NCBI RefSeq assembly: GCF_010499245.1
Contig: NZ_JAAGOW010000001.1
Span: forward strand, 868,001-932,000
Reading direction: 5' to 3'
Source of the DNA: Variovorax sp. WS11
GTDB lineage: Bacteria; Pseudomonadota; Gammaproteobacteria; Burkholderiales; Burkholderiaceae_C
DNA: 64,000 nt
Shown here: in pieces, positions 34,470 to 44,356 of the stretch
Layout: the number at the start of each line of letters is the position of its first letter
Numbering within the stretch: the first letter of the stretch is position 1
The notes under the pieces: model-generated
Seen by the model: only the letters and a program-made list of their open reading frames with translations
Told to the model about the DNA's origin: nothing
The model's database searches: none
Program-made: the position numbers and the translations under genes

Positions 34470-34856
34470 ATGCGCAGACAGCACGGATTCACGCTGATTG
34501 AATTGATCATCACGGTGGCGGTGATCGCCCTGCTCGCGGCCATCGCACTTCCCAGCTACACGCAGTACGTCATTCGTTCCAAGCGGTCGGCGGCACAGGC
34601 GCAGATGATGGACATCGCCAATCGCCAGCAGCAGTTCATGCTGGCCAATCGCGGCTACGCCGACAAGGCTGCACTGGAAACCGGCGGTTATCGGCTGCCG
34701 GACGATGTGAGTTCCAGCTACGACTACAGCATTACCTTGGCTACCGGGGCCGTGCCGGGCTTTACCGTGACGTTCACGCCGAAGGGCAGCCAGGCCAGCG
34801 ATGTCGAGCTCACCCTCTCCAGCGAAGGCGCCAAGACGCCCTCCGACAAATGGTGA
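34470..34856 (+). CDS. pilE: Type IV minor pilin PilE
   Basis: A 128-aa prepilin. It starts MRRQHGFTLIELIITVAVIA with the PilD processing site G-FTLIE and a hydrophobic N-terminal helix; QYVIRSKRSAAQAQMMDIANRQQQFMLANRGYA follows, the usual PilE pattern. The ATG at 34470 has GGAGAGG at SD distance. It is the first gene of a tight operon pilE-pilV-pilW-pilX-pilY1-fimT; its end overlaps pilV by 7 bases. Confidence 0.94.
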   Translation: MRRQHGFTLIELIITVAVIALLAAIALPSYTQYVIRSKRSAAQAQMMDIANRQQQFMLANRGYADKAALETGGYRLPDDVSSSYDYSITLATGAVPGFTVTFTPKGSQASDVELTLSSEGAKTPSDKW

Positions 34857-35401
34857 AGCCCCATCCTCAGCGCGGCGCGACCCTGCTGGAAGCCCTGGTC
34901 ACGCTCGTCATCATCGCCTTCGGCCTACTCGGCCTCGTGGGGCTGCAGTCGCGCCTGCAGGTCTCCGAGATGGAGGCGTACCAGCGCTCGCAGGCGTTGA
35001 TCCTGTTGAACGACATGGCCAACCGCATCGCCATCAACCGCCGGGCCGCCAGCAGCTACGTCACCAGCACACCGGCAGGCACCGGCAACTGTCCCTCCGC
35101 CACCGGCAGCCGCCAGCAGATCGACGCAGCCGAATGGTGCAACGCATTACAGGGTGCGGCAGAGACCTCCGGCACCAGCAAGATGGGGGCCGTGGTCGGT
35201 GGCCGCGGCTGCGTCGAGGACCTGGGCAACAACGAATACCTGGTCACGATCGCCTGGCAAGGCTTGGTGCCGATCTCCGCCCCGCCTGAGGGCGTCGCCT
35301 GCGGCAAGGACCTCTACAACGACGATAGCAATTCCCGCTGCCAAAACGATCTGTGCCGCCGCACGGTGACCACGCTGGTACGTATCGGGTCGCTCACATG
35401 A
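34850..35401 (+). CDS. pilV: Type IV pilus minor pilin PilV
   Basis: A 183-aa prepilin-like protein: RGATLLEALVTLVIIAFGLLGLVGLQSRLQ carries the prepilin motif (G-A-T-L-L-E) and the PilV signature. Eight or so cysteines in the C-terminal half suggest disulfides. Minor pilins prime pilus assembly with PilW, PilX and PilY1. It overlaps pilE upstream and pilW downstream (ATGA). Confidence 0.93.
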   Translation: MVKPHPQRGATLLEALVTLVIIAFGLLGLVGLQSRLQVSEMEAYQRSQALILLNDMANRIAINRRAASSYVTSTPAGTGNCPSATGSRQQIDAAEWCNALQGAAETSGTSKMGAVVGGRGCVEDLGNNEYLVTIAWQGLVPISAPPEGVACGKDLYNDDSNSRCQNDLCRRTVTTLVRIGSLT

Positions 35402-36567
35402 GCAGGCGCACTCATCATTCCCAGCGGCCGTACGCCGCCGTACAGCGGGGCGTGACCCTGATCGAACTGATGGTGTCGATCGCCATCACGCTGATCATCG
35501 TGGCGGCCCTCATCACGCTGTACCTCAACGTGACGCAGACCAATCGCGAGATGGTCAAGGTCAACCGGCAGATCGAAAGCGGCCGGCTCGCCGTGTATGT
35601 GCTGGAGAACGAGGTCGCGCACGCCGGCTTCTGGGAAAACTACATGCCCCAGTTCGACGACCTGACCTTGACCACCGCGCCCGCAGACGTGCCGACCGGC
35701 GCGGCGCCCGCCCCCTGCTTGCCCTACACACCCGCCAACTGGACCGACGCCTACAAGCGCAGCCTGCTTGACATTCCCCTGCAGAGCTACGCGGACGTCC
35801 CCGCCGGCTGCAGCGCAGTCGTGACCAACAAGAAGGCCAATACGGATGTGCTGGTGGTGCGTCATGCCGATACCTGCGTGGCGGTGGTTGGCGGTTCGAC
35901 CAACTGCGAGGCCGATATCGCCGGCAAGCTCTACTTCCAGTCGTCGCTGTGCGCGACGCAGACGCCTTCAGCCTTCGAGCTCAACACGATCCCCACGACG
36001 GACTTCACCACCATCCGGCGCAAGGACTGCACGACAGCCGCGCTCAAGCGCAAGTTCATTTCCGACATTTACTACATCCGCGACTACGCCGAGACCGTCG
36101 GAGACGGCATCCCGACGCTGGTGCGCTCGCGCTTCGATCTTGTCGGGACGACGCTTGCCCACCAGGAGCCGGTGCCGCTCATCGAAGGCATCGAGGGGTT
36201 CCGTGTGGAGCTGGGCCTGGATACCCTCGGCAAGACCGGCCTCGCCACAAACTACACCCAAGCCGTTAGTTGGGCCGATGCGACCAACAAGACGACACCG
36301 ACCGATCGAGGCGACGGCAGCCCCGATGGCGCCTTCGTGCACTGCACCACCGGCGCGCCATGCACGGCGGACCAGTTCATCAATGCCGTCGCCGTGAAGC
36401 TGCATATCCTGGCGCGCAGTGCCGAAGCGTCCCCGGGACACACGGACAGCAAGACCTACACCCTGGGCAGCGCCACGCTGGGCCCGTTCAACGATCACTT
36501 CAAGCGGCACGTATTCGCCACCACCGTGCGCCTGACCAACGTGACAGGCCGGAGGGAGACGCCGTGA
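35398..36567 (+). CDS. pilW: Type IV pilus assembly protein PilW
   Basis: A 389-aa minor pilin-like protein. The prepilin site is QRGVTLIELMVSIAITLIIV; the region VNRQIESGRLAVYVLENEVAHAGFW is characteristic of PilW. The long cysteine-containing periplasmic part is typical for this family in Burkholderiales. The ATG overlaps the pilV stop, and its own stop overlaps the pilX start. Confidence 0.93.
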   Translation: MSRRTHHSQRPYAAVQRGVTLIELMVSIAITLIIVAALITLYLNVTQTNREMVKVNRQIESGRLAVYVLENEVAHAGFWENYMPQFDDLTLTTAPADVPTGAAPAPCLPYTPANWTDAYKRSLLDIPLQSYADVPAGCSAVVTNKKANTDVLVVRHADTCVAVVGGSTNCEADIAGKLYFQSSLCATQTPSAFELNTIPTTDFTTIRRKDCTTAALKRKFISDIYYIRDYAETVGDGIPTLVRSRFDLVGTTLAHQEPVPLIEGIEGFRVELGLDTLGKTGLATNYTQAVSWADATNKTTPTDRGDGSPDGAFVHCTTGAPCTADQFINAVAVKLHILARSAEASPGHTDSKTYTLGSATLGPFNDHFKRHVFATTVRLTNVTGRRETP

Positions 36568-37115
36568 GAATGAACCGCAGTGCCCGACAGCGCGGAGCGG
36601 CGCTGATCGTCGGCCTGATCATGCTGGTGCTGATCACGCTCACCGTGGCTGCCGCCTTCACCGTCAGCACCTCCAACCTCAAGTCGGTCGGCAACATGCA
36701 GACCCGCAACGAGGCCGTTGCCGCTGCGAACAGGGCCATCGAGGAAGTCGCCGCCTCGCTGTTGCCGCCCAACGCCGACGGAAGCCCGTCGATGGTGGCG
36801 CCTGCCCCGACCGTCAGCCTGGTCGACATCAACAATGACGGGAAGACGGACTACACCGTGCAGATCGCGGCGCCGGCCTGCGTGCGGGCCACCAAGGCCT
36901 CGGGCGGCGGCGGCAGCACGACCACCGGCCCTGGCGGCGTCACCGGCGGAGGCTCCAGCAGCGGCTCCGGACTGGAGGCGCTGCCCGATCAATACAACTC
37001 GGTCTGGGACATCAGCACCACCGTGACCGATGCAGCGAGCGGCGCCTCGATCGCCGTGCGGCAAGGCGTGCGCGCGCTCTTGAGCCAGGCGCAATTCGAT
37101 GCTCTGTGCCCCTGA
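36564..37115 (+). CDS. pilX: Type IV pilus assembly protein PilX
   Basis: A 183-aa protein. I chose the GTG at 36564, which overlaps the pilW stop (GTGA) and sits 5-6 bases after GGAGGGAG; an ATG two codons later is the alternative. RQRGAALIVGLIMLVLITLTVAAAF is the PilX N-terminus. Residues about 115-140 form a Gly/Ser/Thr-rich low-complexity stretch, an unusual flexible insert, before the conserved end VRQGVRALLSQAQFDALCP. Confidence 0.9.
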   Translation: MRMNRSARQRGAALIVGLIMLVLITLTVAAAFTVSTSNLKSVGNMQTRNEAVAAANRAIEEVAASLLPPNADGSPSMVAPAPTVSLVDINNDGKTDYTVQIAAPACVRATKASGGGGSTTTGPGGVTGGGSSSGSGLEALPDQYNSVWDISTTVTDAASGASIAVRQGVRALLSQAQFDALCP

Positions 37116-37155
37116 GGCGGGGCTGCCCTTTGGCGATCATGAACAGGTTGGATAC

Positions 37156-40100
37156 ATGAAAAAGAACTTTCTCAAGCCGCTGTGGGCCGCCGCGCTGTTG
37201 CTGCTGCAATTGGCGACGACTGCGCACGCCGAAGACATCGACCTCTTCACGGGCTTCAACCAGACCTCCACCGACGCGCCCAACGTGCTGTTCGTGCTGG
37301 ACAACACCGCCAACTGGAACCAGCCCTTCACGGCCGAGATCAATGCCTTGGCGTCCGCCTTCGAAAGCCTGAAGGCCAACAAATTCCGCGTGGGGCTGAT
37401 GATGTTCTCCGAGACCGGTGGGGGCAACTCGAACGTCGACGGCGCCTATGTGCGCGCAGCGGTCCGCCTGCTGGACGACGGCACCAAGCTGAAGTACGGC
37501 ACCCTCATACGCAGCCTGGACAAGCTCGGCGACAAATCCAACGGCGGCAAGGCAGGCAAGACCATGGTGGAGGTCCACCGCTATCTGACCAGCGGTGCGC
37601 CGATGGCCGGCAACAACAAGTTGAAGGCGGACTACACAGGCAACGTCTCGGGCACCACCGCTTCCAATGCCGTCTATGCACTGGCCGGCAACGCGTTGAA
37701 CGCCCTGAACAGCCAGACCTACAACGGTCCGAGCACCGCCAACTGCACCGGCACCTATGTCATCTATATCAGCAACGGCGCGGCACAAGACAACACCAGC
37801 GACAGCAAGACCTCTGCCGATGCGCTGCGCGCCGCCGGTGGCGATGCAACGACGATCACCCTGGGTACCAGCGGCTCGCAGGACAACATGGCGGACGAGT
37901 GGGCAAAGTTCCTGAAGTCCAGCCTGGGGGTGAAGGTCTACACGATCGAAGCTGCCACGGCGACCGGAGGCCAAGGCCCGGGGTGGACCGCGCTGCTCAA
38001 GAGCATGGCGGGCCAAAGCAAGGGCGAGTACTACGACATCTCGAAGAGTCCCGACCTCGGCGCGGCGCTGGGCGGAGCGCTCGACGACATTTTCAGCAAG
38101 ATCCAGTCGGTCAATAGCGTGTTCTCTTCGGTGAGCCTGCCCGTGAGCGTGAACACCCAGGGCACTTACCTGAATCAGGTGTTCGTGGGCATGTTCCGTC
38201 CCGATGAGGATGCCCTTCCTCGTTGGAACGGCAACCTCAAGCAGTACAAGCTGGGACTGGACGACAACAAGCAGCTGATCCTGCAGGACGCCGTGGACGT
38301 CAATGCGATCAACAACCAAACCGGCTTCATCGCACCCTGCGCACGCAGCTTCTGGACACCCGCGCCCAGCGATACCGACACCTATTGGAGTTTTCGAAAG
38401 TCCGGCGACTGTCTCGGCAAGGAAGCCGCCGACAGTCCCGACGGCAACGTCGTGGAAAAAGGCGCGCAGGGCTATCTGCTGCGGCACACCGCGGTAGCGG
38501 ACCGCAATGTCAAGACCTGCACACCTGGTGCCTGCACGGCGCTGATCAGTTTGACCACCGGCAATGTGACGGCAGCGAGTCTCGGCGTGTCGACCACCAG
38601 CGAGCGCGACAGCCTGGTCAACTGGGCCCGCGGGGAAGACAACAAGGGCGACGAAAGACTGGATGAAAGCGGCAAGCCTTTGACGGACTCCAGCGGCAAT
38701 CCCCTGACCTTCACGACCATGCGGCCCTCTGTTCATGGCGACGTGGTTCACTCGCGCCCGGTGGCCATCAACTACGGCAGCGACACGGCACCGCAGGTAG
38801 TGGTGTTCTACGGCGGCAACGATGGGGCGCTGCGCGCCATCAACGGCAATCGCAGCGCCGCAATCGGTTCGGCCGCGGCCGGCAGCGAGTTGTGGTCTTT
38901 CATTCCGCCCGAGTTCTATGCAAGCCTGAAGCGGCTGCGCGACAACACCACGCGCATCAGCTATCCCGGAATTCCGGTCAGCGTCGGTACCACGCAGCCC
39001 AAGCCTTACGGCATGGACGGCGCCGTTTCGGCCTATCGACAGGGCAGCACCGCCTGGCTGTTCGCCAGCATGCGCCGCGGCGGCCGCCTGATCTATGCGT
39101 TCGATGTGGCGAACCCGGCTGCGCCCACGCTCAAGTGGCGCAAAGGCTGCCCGAACCAGGACAACGACACCGGATGCGACACGGGGTTGGCAGGCATCGG
39201 CCAGACATGGTCGGCGCCGAAGGTCGTGAAATCCGCCGGCTACGGCAGCGGCAACTCGCCGATGCTGGTCGTGGGCGGCGGTTACGACAAGTGCGAGGAC
39301 GTCGACACGAACGATCCCCTGAAGGCTTGCAGCTCGAGCACCAAAGGCAACAAGGTCTACGTGCTCGACGCCGATACGGGTGTGCTGCTCAAGACCTTCA
39401 ATACCGATCGCGCGGTGGCCGGCGAAGTCACCATCGTCAACGACAACTTGGGACTGGCCCGGTATGCCTACGCCGCCGACCTCGGGGGCAATGTTTACCG
39501 CATCACTATCGGCGACGCGGCACCCGGCGCGTGGAGCATGGTGAAGCTCGCCTCGCTGGGCTGCGACGACGCCACGAGCTGCACCCCCAACCGCAAGTTC
39601 ATGTTCGGTCCCGACGTGGTTTCGGACAACGGCGTGTACGTCCTGCTGCTGGGCTCGGGCGACCGCGAAAAGCCGCTGCGCTCCTACGCGAACGCCACGT
39701 CCGTCGCAAACCGCTTTTACATGCTGGTGGACAAACCTTCCGACGGCAGCTGGCTGACCAGCGAATCCACTCGCTGCGGTTCCGTCGAGGTCCTGTGCCA
39801 GAACTCGCTTCTGGCCATCACGACCACGGGAACGCCGACGGGTACCGATCTGGCCGCCAAGAAAGGCTGGTACCTGGCGCTTGCCGCTGGCGAGCAGGTC
39901 GTGACCTCTTCGGTCACCGCCTATGGCACGACCACCTTCAACACGCACATACCGACCGATCCCGCCGTGCGGCAAAGCTGCCGCGCCGACCTCGGTACCG
40001 CCAACGTCTACAACGTGTCGTACACCAACGCCGCCCCACCGTCGGGAACGTCGCGCTTCGACGTCGTGATCGGTGGCGGACTGGCGCCCTCGCCGGTGGT

Positions 40101-40242
40101 GGGCCGGGTGCAAGTGGACGGCCAGATGCGCGACGTGGTCATTGGTGCCAACCCCGACTCGTTCCTGAGCCCCAAGGGCACCGCCCCCAAGGCGGCCTTC
40201 CGCCAGCCCAAGGGCCGTGTCTACTGGTTCATCCAGAAGTGA
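37156..40242 (+). CDS. pilY1: Pilus tip adhesin/assembly factor PilY1
   Basis: A 1028-aa exported protein. Signal peptide to about residue 23 (TTAHA-ED). The N-terminal half is a VWA-like domain (APNVLFVLDNTANWNQPF) whose MIDAS position reads DNTAN rather than D-x-S-x-S. The C-terminal half is the PilC/PilY1 beta-propeller (RPSVHGDVVHSRPVAINYG, VVVFYGGNDGALRAING, PYGMDGAVSAYRQG, VYVLDADTGVLLKTFN). PilY1 primes pilus extension and acts in adhesion and surface sensing. It is followed by a FimT-like pilin. Confidence 0.95.
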   Translation: MKKNFLKPLWAAALLLLQLATTAHAEDIDLFTGFNQTSTDAPNVLFVLDNTANWNQPFTAEINALASAFESLKANKFRVGLMMFSETGGGNSNVDGAYVRAAVRLLDDGTKLKYGTLIRSLDKLGDKSNGGKAGKTMVEVHRYLTSGAPMAGNNKLKADYTGNVSGTTASNAVYALAGNALNALNSQTYNGPSTANCTGTYVIYISNGAAQDNTSDSKTSADALRAAGGDATTITLGTSGSQDNMADEWAKFLKSSLGVKVYTIEAATATGGQGPGWTALLKSMAGQSKGEYYDISKSPDLGAALGGALDDIFSKIQSVNSVFSSVSLPVSVNTQGTYLNQVFVGMFRPDEDALPRWNGNLKQYKLGLDDNKQLILQDAVDVNAINNQTGFIAPCARSFWTPAPSDTDTYWSFRKSGDCLGKEAADSPDGNVVEKGAQGYLLRHTAVADRNVKTCTPGACTALISLTTGNVTAASLGVSTTSERDSLVNWARGEDNKGDERLDESGKPLTDSSGNPLTFTTMRPSVHGDVVHSRPVAINYGSDTAPQVVVFYGGNDGALRAINGNRSAAIGSAAAGSELWSFIPPEFYASLKRLRDNTTRISYPGIPVSVGTTQPKPYGMDGAVSAYRQGSTAWLFASMRRGGRLIYAFDVANPAAPTLKWRKGCPNQDNDTGCDTGLAGIGQTWSAPKVVKSAGYGSGNSPMLVVGGGYDKCEDVDTNDPLKACSSSTKGNKVYVLDADTGVLLKTFNTDRAVAGEVTIVNDNLGLARYAYAADLGGNVYRITIGDAAPGAWSMVKLASLGCDDATSCTPNRKFMFGPDVVSDNGVYVLLLGSGDREKPLRSYANATSVANRFYMLVDKPSDGSWLTSESTRCGSVEVLCQNSLLAITTTGTPTGTDLAAKKGWYLALAAGEQVVTSSVTAYGTTTFNTHIPTDPAVRQSCRADLGTANVYNVSYTNAAPPSGTSRFDVVIGGGLAPSPVVGRVQVDGQMRDVVIGANPDSFLSPKGTAPKAAFRQPKGRVYWFIQK

Positions 40243-40271
40243 ATGCCGATTTCTCCCCAGGCAGCGCGCGC

Positions 40272-40787
40272 GTGAGCATTCGGCACCAAACATCCAGCCG
40301 ATCGCGCGGCTTCACCCTGATCGAGCTGATGGTCACCATCACGGTGCTGGCGATTCTGCTGGTCGTTGCCGTGCCCTCCTTCGACGGTGTCCGGCTCTCC
40401 AGCCGCCTGACTTCCTACGCCACCGATCTGATGGCCAGCAGCCAGCTTGCACGCACGGAAGCGATAAAGCGCAACGCTCCCGTCACGCTGTGCGTCTCCT
40501 CGAACGGCACCGGCTGCGCGACCTCGGGCGGCTGGGAATCCGGGTGGATCGTGCTCAGCGGAACCACGGTCATCCAGCGACAGCCGGCCGCGACTGCCGG
40601 CTACAAGCTCACGGAAGCCGGCGGCGCGATCTCGTTGACCTTCGACTCCACCGGCATCGGCTCCACACAGGCCAGCGTCACCATCTGCCGCGCGAGCCCC
40701 AGCGTCGGGGGTCAGGAGCGCCTGGTGAAGATCAGCGCCACGGGGCGGGCTTCGATCACTCGAACGACGCTCGGCACATGCACCTGA
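40272..40787 (+). CDS. fimT: GspH/FimT family pseudopilin
   Basis: A 171-aa prepilin-like protein: SRGFTLIELMVTITVLAILLVVAVPSFDGVRLSSRLTSYATDLMASSQLARTEAIKRN in sequence order, the FimT/GspH pattern. Two GTG starts are possible: 40272 (13-residue leader) or 40239, which overlaps the pilY1 stop (GTGA) and gives a 24-residue leader. I list the shorter. Last gene of the pilin operon. Confidence 0.88.
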   Translation: MSIRHQTSSRSRGFTLIELMVTITVLAILLVVAVPSFDGVRLSSRLTSYATDLMASSQLARTEAIKRNAPVTLCVSSNGTGCATSGGWESGWIVLSGTTVIQRQPAATAGYKLTEAGGAISLTFDSTGIGSTQASVTICRASPSVGGQERLVKISATGRASITRTTLGTCT

Positions 40788-40829
40788 GTCCGAACCGGAG
40801 ACTTTTCGTGCGATCCTCGGCGCCTCGAC

Positions 40830-41717
40830 TCAGCGCTCGCCGCGCACCACCAAGCTCACGCCCACGGCCGTCAATGCGATGCCCACCAGCGTCGGCACGG
40901 TGATCGGCTCGGCGAACAGGAGCCAAGCCATCAGCGCCGTGCAGGGCGGCACGAGGTACAGGAGGCTGGTCACTGCCGTCGCGGTCCCGCGCTGGATCAG
41001 CATGTAGAGCAGCGAGCTGCCACCCAGCGACAGTGCCAGCACCGACCAGGCCATGGCGCCGCCGGAGTGCAGGTTCCACTGGATGCTGTCGGCCTCCAGG
41101 GCCGCGAAGGGCAGCGTGGCCAACAAGGCAGCGGCGAGCTGGACCGCGCCCGCGATACGCACGTCGCAAGGCGCGACGAAGCGCTTCTGATACAGCGTTC
41201 CGGAGGTGATGCAAATGAGCGCCATCAGCGCCAGCCCCATCGTGAGCGCATTCACCTCCCCGCCCTGCCCCAGCTTGCGCAGCACCACCAGCACCAGCCC
41301 GGCGAAGCCCAGTGCAAGGCCGGCCCACTGGCGGCGCGAGATCGAACCACCGCGCATCGACAGCCAGACGGCCGTGAGCACCGGCTGTACGCCGACCAGC
41401 AAGGCGATCAGCCCCGAGCCCATGCCGGCCCGGACCGCGGCCCACACGCCGCCAAGGTAGCCCGCCTGCATCAGGATGCCGGTGACCGCGAGATGTCCCC
41501 ACTGCGCGCGCTCGCGCGGCCAGCGCACGCGCGCCGCCCACACCCAGACCAGAAAGCAGAGTACCGACAGCGCATAGCGCACGGCGAGGAACTTGAGCGG
41601 CGGCGCATAGGGCATGCCGTAACGCGCCACGATGAAGCCGGTGCTCCAGATCAGCACGAAGACCACGGGCATGGCCCGCACCCATCCGGACGACGCCGGC
41701 ACCGCAGCCGCCGTCAT
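40830..41717 (-). CDS. EamA/DMT family transporter
   Basis: A 295-aa inner-membrane protein with ten hydrophobic helices in two EamA repeats (VLIWSTGFIVARYGMPYAPPLKFLAVRYAL; second repeat VLALSLGGSSLLYMLIQRGTATAVTSLLYLVPPCTALMAWLLFAEPIT). Such proteins export amino acids or metabolites; substrate unknown. The ATG overlaps the pgsA stop by 4 bases, so it is coupled to pgsA. It is convergent with the pilin operon. Confidence 0.93.
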   Translation of the reverse strand: MTAAAVPASSGWVRAMPVVFVLIWSTGFIVARYGMPYAPPLKFLAVRYALSVLCFLVWVWAARVRWPRERAQWGHLAVTGILMQAGYLGGVWAAVRAGMGSGLIALLVGVQPVLTAVWLSMRGGSISRRQWAGLALGFAGLVLVVLRKLGQGGEVNALTMGLALMALICITSGTLYQKRFVAPCDVRIAGAVQLAAALLATLPFAALEADSIQWNLHSGGAMAWSVLALSLGGSSLLYMLIQRGTATAVTSLLYLVPPCTALMAWLLFAEPITVPTLVGIALTAVGVSLVVRGER

Positions 41718-42280
41718 TTGGCCCGGGCCCGGATCTCCGGTATGGCCTTCTGAAGGTAGTAGATCATCGACCAGACCGTGAGCACGGCCGAGATCCAGAT
41801 CAGCCACTGGCCCCAGGTGCCGGTGTCGATCACGCCGAACAGGAGGCCGTCGAAAAGCAGGAAGGGGATCGCCACCATCTGCACCACGGTCTTGACCTTG
41901 CCGATCATGTGGACCGCCACGCTCTTGCCGGCGCCGATCTGCGCCATCCATTCGCGTAGGGCGGAGATGGCAATCTCGCGGCCGATGATGATGAGCGCCA
42001 CGAACACGTCGGCGCGGTTCAGGTGCACCAGCACCAGCAGCGAGGCGCACACCAGGAACTTGTCGGCCACCGGATCGAGGAAGGCACCGAAGGCGGAGGT
42101 CTGGTTGAGCCGCCGGGCGAGAAAGCCGTCGAGCCAGTCGGTGGCCGCGAACACGATGAACATCACCGTGGCCACGAGGTTGCGCATGGGCTCATTCAGC
42201 GGCAGGTAGAACACCCCCACGATCAGCGGAATCGCGACGATGCGCGTCCACGTCATGATGGTCGGAAGCGTCCAGAACAT
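41714..42280 (-). CDS. pgsA: CDP-diacylglycerol-glycerol-3-phosphate 3-phosphatidyltransferase
   Basis: Makes phosphatidylglycerol phosphate in the inner membrane. It is 188 aa with the CDP-alcohol phosphotransferase motif D-G-x2-A-R-x8-G-x3-D-x3-D in DWLDGFLARRLNQTSAFGAFLDPVADKF, read in two pieces. Four to six membrane helices. It follows uvrC on the same strand at 45 bases, a common bacterial neighbour pair. Confidence 0.96.
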   Translation of the reverse strand: MFWTLPTIMTWTRIVAIPLIVGVFYLPLNEPMRNLVATVMFIVFAATDWLDGFLARRLNQTSAFGAFLDPVADKFLVCASLLVLVHLNRADVFVALIIIGREIAISALREWMAQIGAGKSVAVHMIGKVKTVVQMVAIPFLLFDGLLFGVIDTGTWGQWLIWISAVLTVWSMIYYLQKAIPEIRARAK

Positions 42281-42325
42281 GAAGGCGAGTATATGGCCCG
42301 CCCCACGCTTGTCCGCTTGGCGATC

Positions 42326-44290
42326 CTAGTGAAGTGCCCGGTAGATTTCTTCCGCCAACTCGAACGCGATGCCGTCGACCGAGGCAATGTCTTCGACGCT
42401 TGCAGCCGCCACGCCGCGGATCCCGCCGAAGCGCTGCAGCAGGCGCGCGCGCCGCTTGGGGCCGATGCCGGGAATGTCCTCCAGCTGGCTGCCGCCCACC
42501 CGCACCTTGGCCCGCTTCGCGCGCATGCCGGTGATGGCGAAGCGATGCGCCTCGTCGCGGATCTGCGCGACCAGCATCAGGGCCGCGGAGTCGCGGCCGA
42601 GGTAGACCTTGTCGCGGCCGTCGGCAAAGACCAGTTCCTCCAGGCCGACCTTGCGCCCTTCGCCCTTCTCGACACCGATGATCAGCGACAACGGCAGGCC
42701 CAGCTCACTGAACACCTCGCGCGCCATCGACACCTGGCCCTTGCCGCCGTCGACCAGCACCAGGTCCGGCATGCGCGCGCCGCGCGTGCCGGGCCGGGCA
42801 TCGCTGCCGGCGCCGGCAGCGTCGCCCGCGGGCGGTGCATCGGTCTCCGCAGCCATCGCCTCGGCCAGCTTGCCGTAGCGGCGATGCAGCACCTGGCGCA
42901 TCGCCGCGTAGTCGTCGCCGGGCGTGATGCCGTCGATGTTGTAGCGCCGGTACTCGCGGTTCTGCATCGCGTGATGCTCGAAGACCACGCAGGAGGCCTG
43001 CGTGGCCTCGCCCGCCGTGTGCGAGATGTCGAAGCACTCGACGCGGAAGTTGTCGAGCTCGTCCGGCGCGAGCTCCAGCGCGTCGACCAGCGCGCGCGTG
43101 CGCGCCTGCTGCGAGCCTTCCTCGGCCAGCAGGCGCGCGAGCTGCAGGCCCGCGTTGGTCTGCGCCATCTCCAACCAGTGCCGGCGCTGCTCGCGCGGCT
43201 GGAACACGGCCGTCACCCGCGTGCCAGCCTGCTGCGAGATGGCCTCGATCAGCTCGCGGCCCACCAGCTCGCTCAGCACCAGCGTGGGCGGCACGGGCAC
43301 GTCAATGTAGTGCTGGGCGATGAAGGCCTCGAGCACCTGGACCTCGACCGATCCGGCGAAGGCGCCCGGAGCCTCCTCGCCTTCGACGTCCTGGGTGCCG
43401 TACTGGATCTGCGTCGCGTCTTCCACATGAACCGGGAAGTAGGCGCGGTCGCCCAGATGACGGCCGCCGCGTACCATCGCCAGGTTGACGCAGGCCTTGC
43501 CGCCCTGCACCTTCACGGCAAGGATGTCCACGTCCTTGTCGGAGGCGATCTCGACCGACTGCTGGTGCAGCACGCGCGACAGCGCCGACATCTGGTTGCG
43601 CAGCTCGGCCGCCTGCTCGAATTCCAGCTTCTCGGCATGCGCCGTCATGCGGGCCTCGAGCTGGGACAGCACCGCCTGCGTGTCGCCCCTCAGGAAGGCC
43701 TCGGCATTGGCTACGTCCTGCGCATAGGCCTCGGGCGTGATGTAGCCCACGCAGGGCCCGGTGCACCGCTTGATCTGGTAGAGCAGGCAGGGCCGCGTGC
43801 GGTTGGCATACACCGTGTCCTCGCAGGTGCGCAGCTTGAAGACCTTCTGCAGCAGTTGGATCGATTCCTTCACCGCCCAGGCGCTCGGATAGGGGCCGAA
43901 GTAGCGGTGCTTGCGGTCTACCGAACCGCGGTAGTAGGCCAGGCGCGGAAAGCTGTGCGACGCGATCTTGAGATAGGGGTAGCTCTTGTCGTCCCGGAAC
44001 AGGATGTTGTAGCGGGGCTTGAGCGTCTTGATCAGATTGTTCTCGAGCAGCAGCGCCTCGGCCTCGGAGCGCACCACGGTGGTCTCCATGCGGGCGATCT
44101 TCGAGATCATGTGGCCGATGCGCGTGCCGGCGTGGTTCTTCTGGAAATAGTTGGCGACGCGCTTCTTCAGGTTGCGCGCCTTGCCCACGTACAGCACCGC
44201 GCCCGTGGCGTCGAAATAGCGGTAGACGCCGGGCAGTTGCGGGAGCGCCGCGACCTCGCTGAGCAGTTGATCGGAATGCGTGTCTGACAT
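42326..44290 (-). CDS. uvrC: Excinuclease ABC subunit C
   Basis: Makes both incisions in nucleotide excision repair. It is 654 aa: GIY-YIG nuclease domain at the N-terminus ([27 protein letters not shown]), Cys-rich [27 protein letters not shown], UvrB-binding UVR segment, RNase H-like C-terminal nuclease ([23 protein letters not shown]) and tandem helix-hairpin-helix ([21 protein letters not shown]). A linker near residues 475-495 is Ala/Gly-rich. Confidence 0.97.
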   Translation of the reverse strand: MSDTHSDQLLSEVAALPQLPGVYRYFDATGAVLYVGKARNLKKRVANYFQKNHAGTRIGHMISKIARMETTVVRSEAEALLLENNLIKTLKPRYNILFRDDKSYPYLKIASHSFPRLAYYRGSVDRKHRYFGPYPSAWAVKESIQLLQKVFKLRTCEDTVYANRTRPCLLYQIKRCTGPCVGYITPEAYAQDVANAEAFLRGDTQAVLSQLEARMTAHAEKLEFEQAAELRNQMSALSRVLHQQSVEIASDKDVDILAVKVQGGKACVNLAMVRGGRHLGDRAYFPVHVEDATQIQYGTQDVEGEEAPGAFAGSVEVQVLEAFIAQHYIDVPVPPTLVLSELVGRELIEAISQQAGTRVTAVFQPREQRRHWLEMAQTNAGLQLARLLAEEGSQQARTRALVDALELAPDELDNFRVECFDISHTAGEATQASCVVFEHHAMQNREYRRYNIDGITPGDDYAAMRQVLHRRYGKLAEAMAAETDAPPAGDAAGAGSDARPGTRGARMPDLVLVDGGKGQVSMAREVFSELGLPLSLIIGVEKGEGRKVGLEELVFADGRDKVYLGRDSAALMLVAQIRDEAHRFAITGMRAKRAKVRVGGSQLEDIPGIGPKRRARLLQRFGGIRGVAAASVEDIASVDGIAFELAEEIYRALH

Positions 44291-44356
44291 CGGGCGCTAT
44301 TGTGCTGGCGCGATCCTGCGCGGGTCGCCGGGGAACGGGCTGTAGAGTATCCCGCG

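Noticed and set aside
37012..40293. Very long minus-strand open frame (over 1000 codons) opposite pilY1
   Set aside because: Its translation has no family likeness and mirrors the codon bias of pilY1; it is an antisense shadow in GC-rich DNA.
42023..44287. Long plus-strand open frame opposite uvrC and pgsA
   Set aside because: Arg/His/Ala-rich shadow translation spanning two real minus-strand genes.
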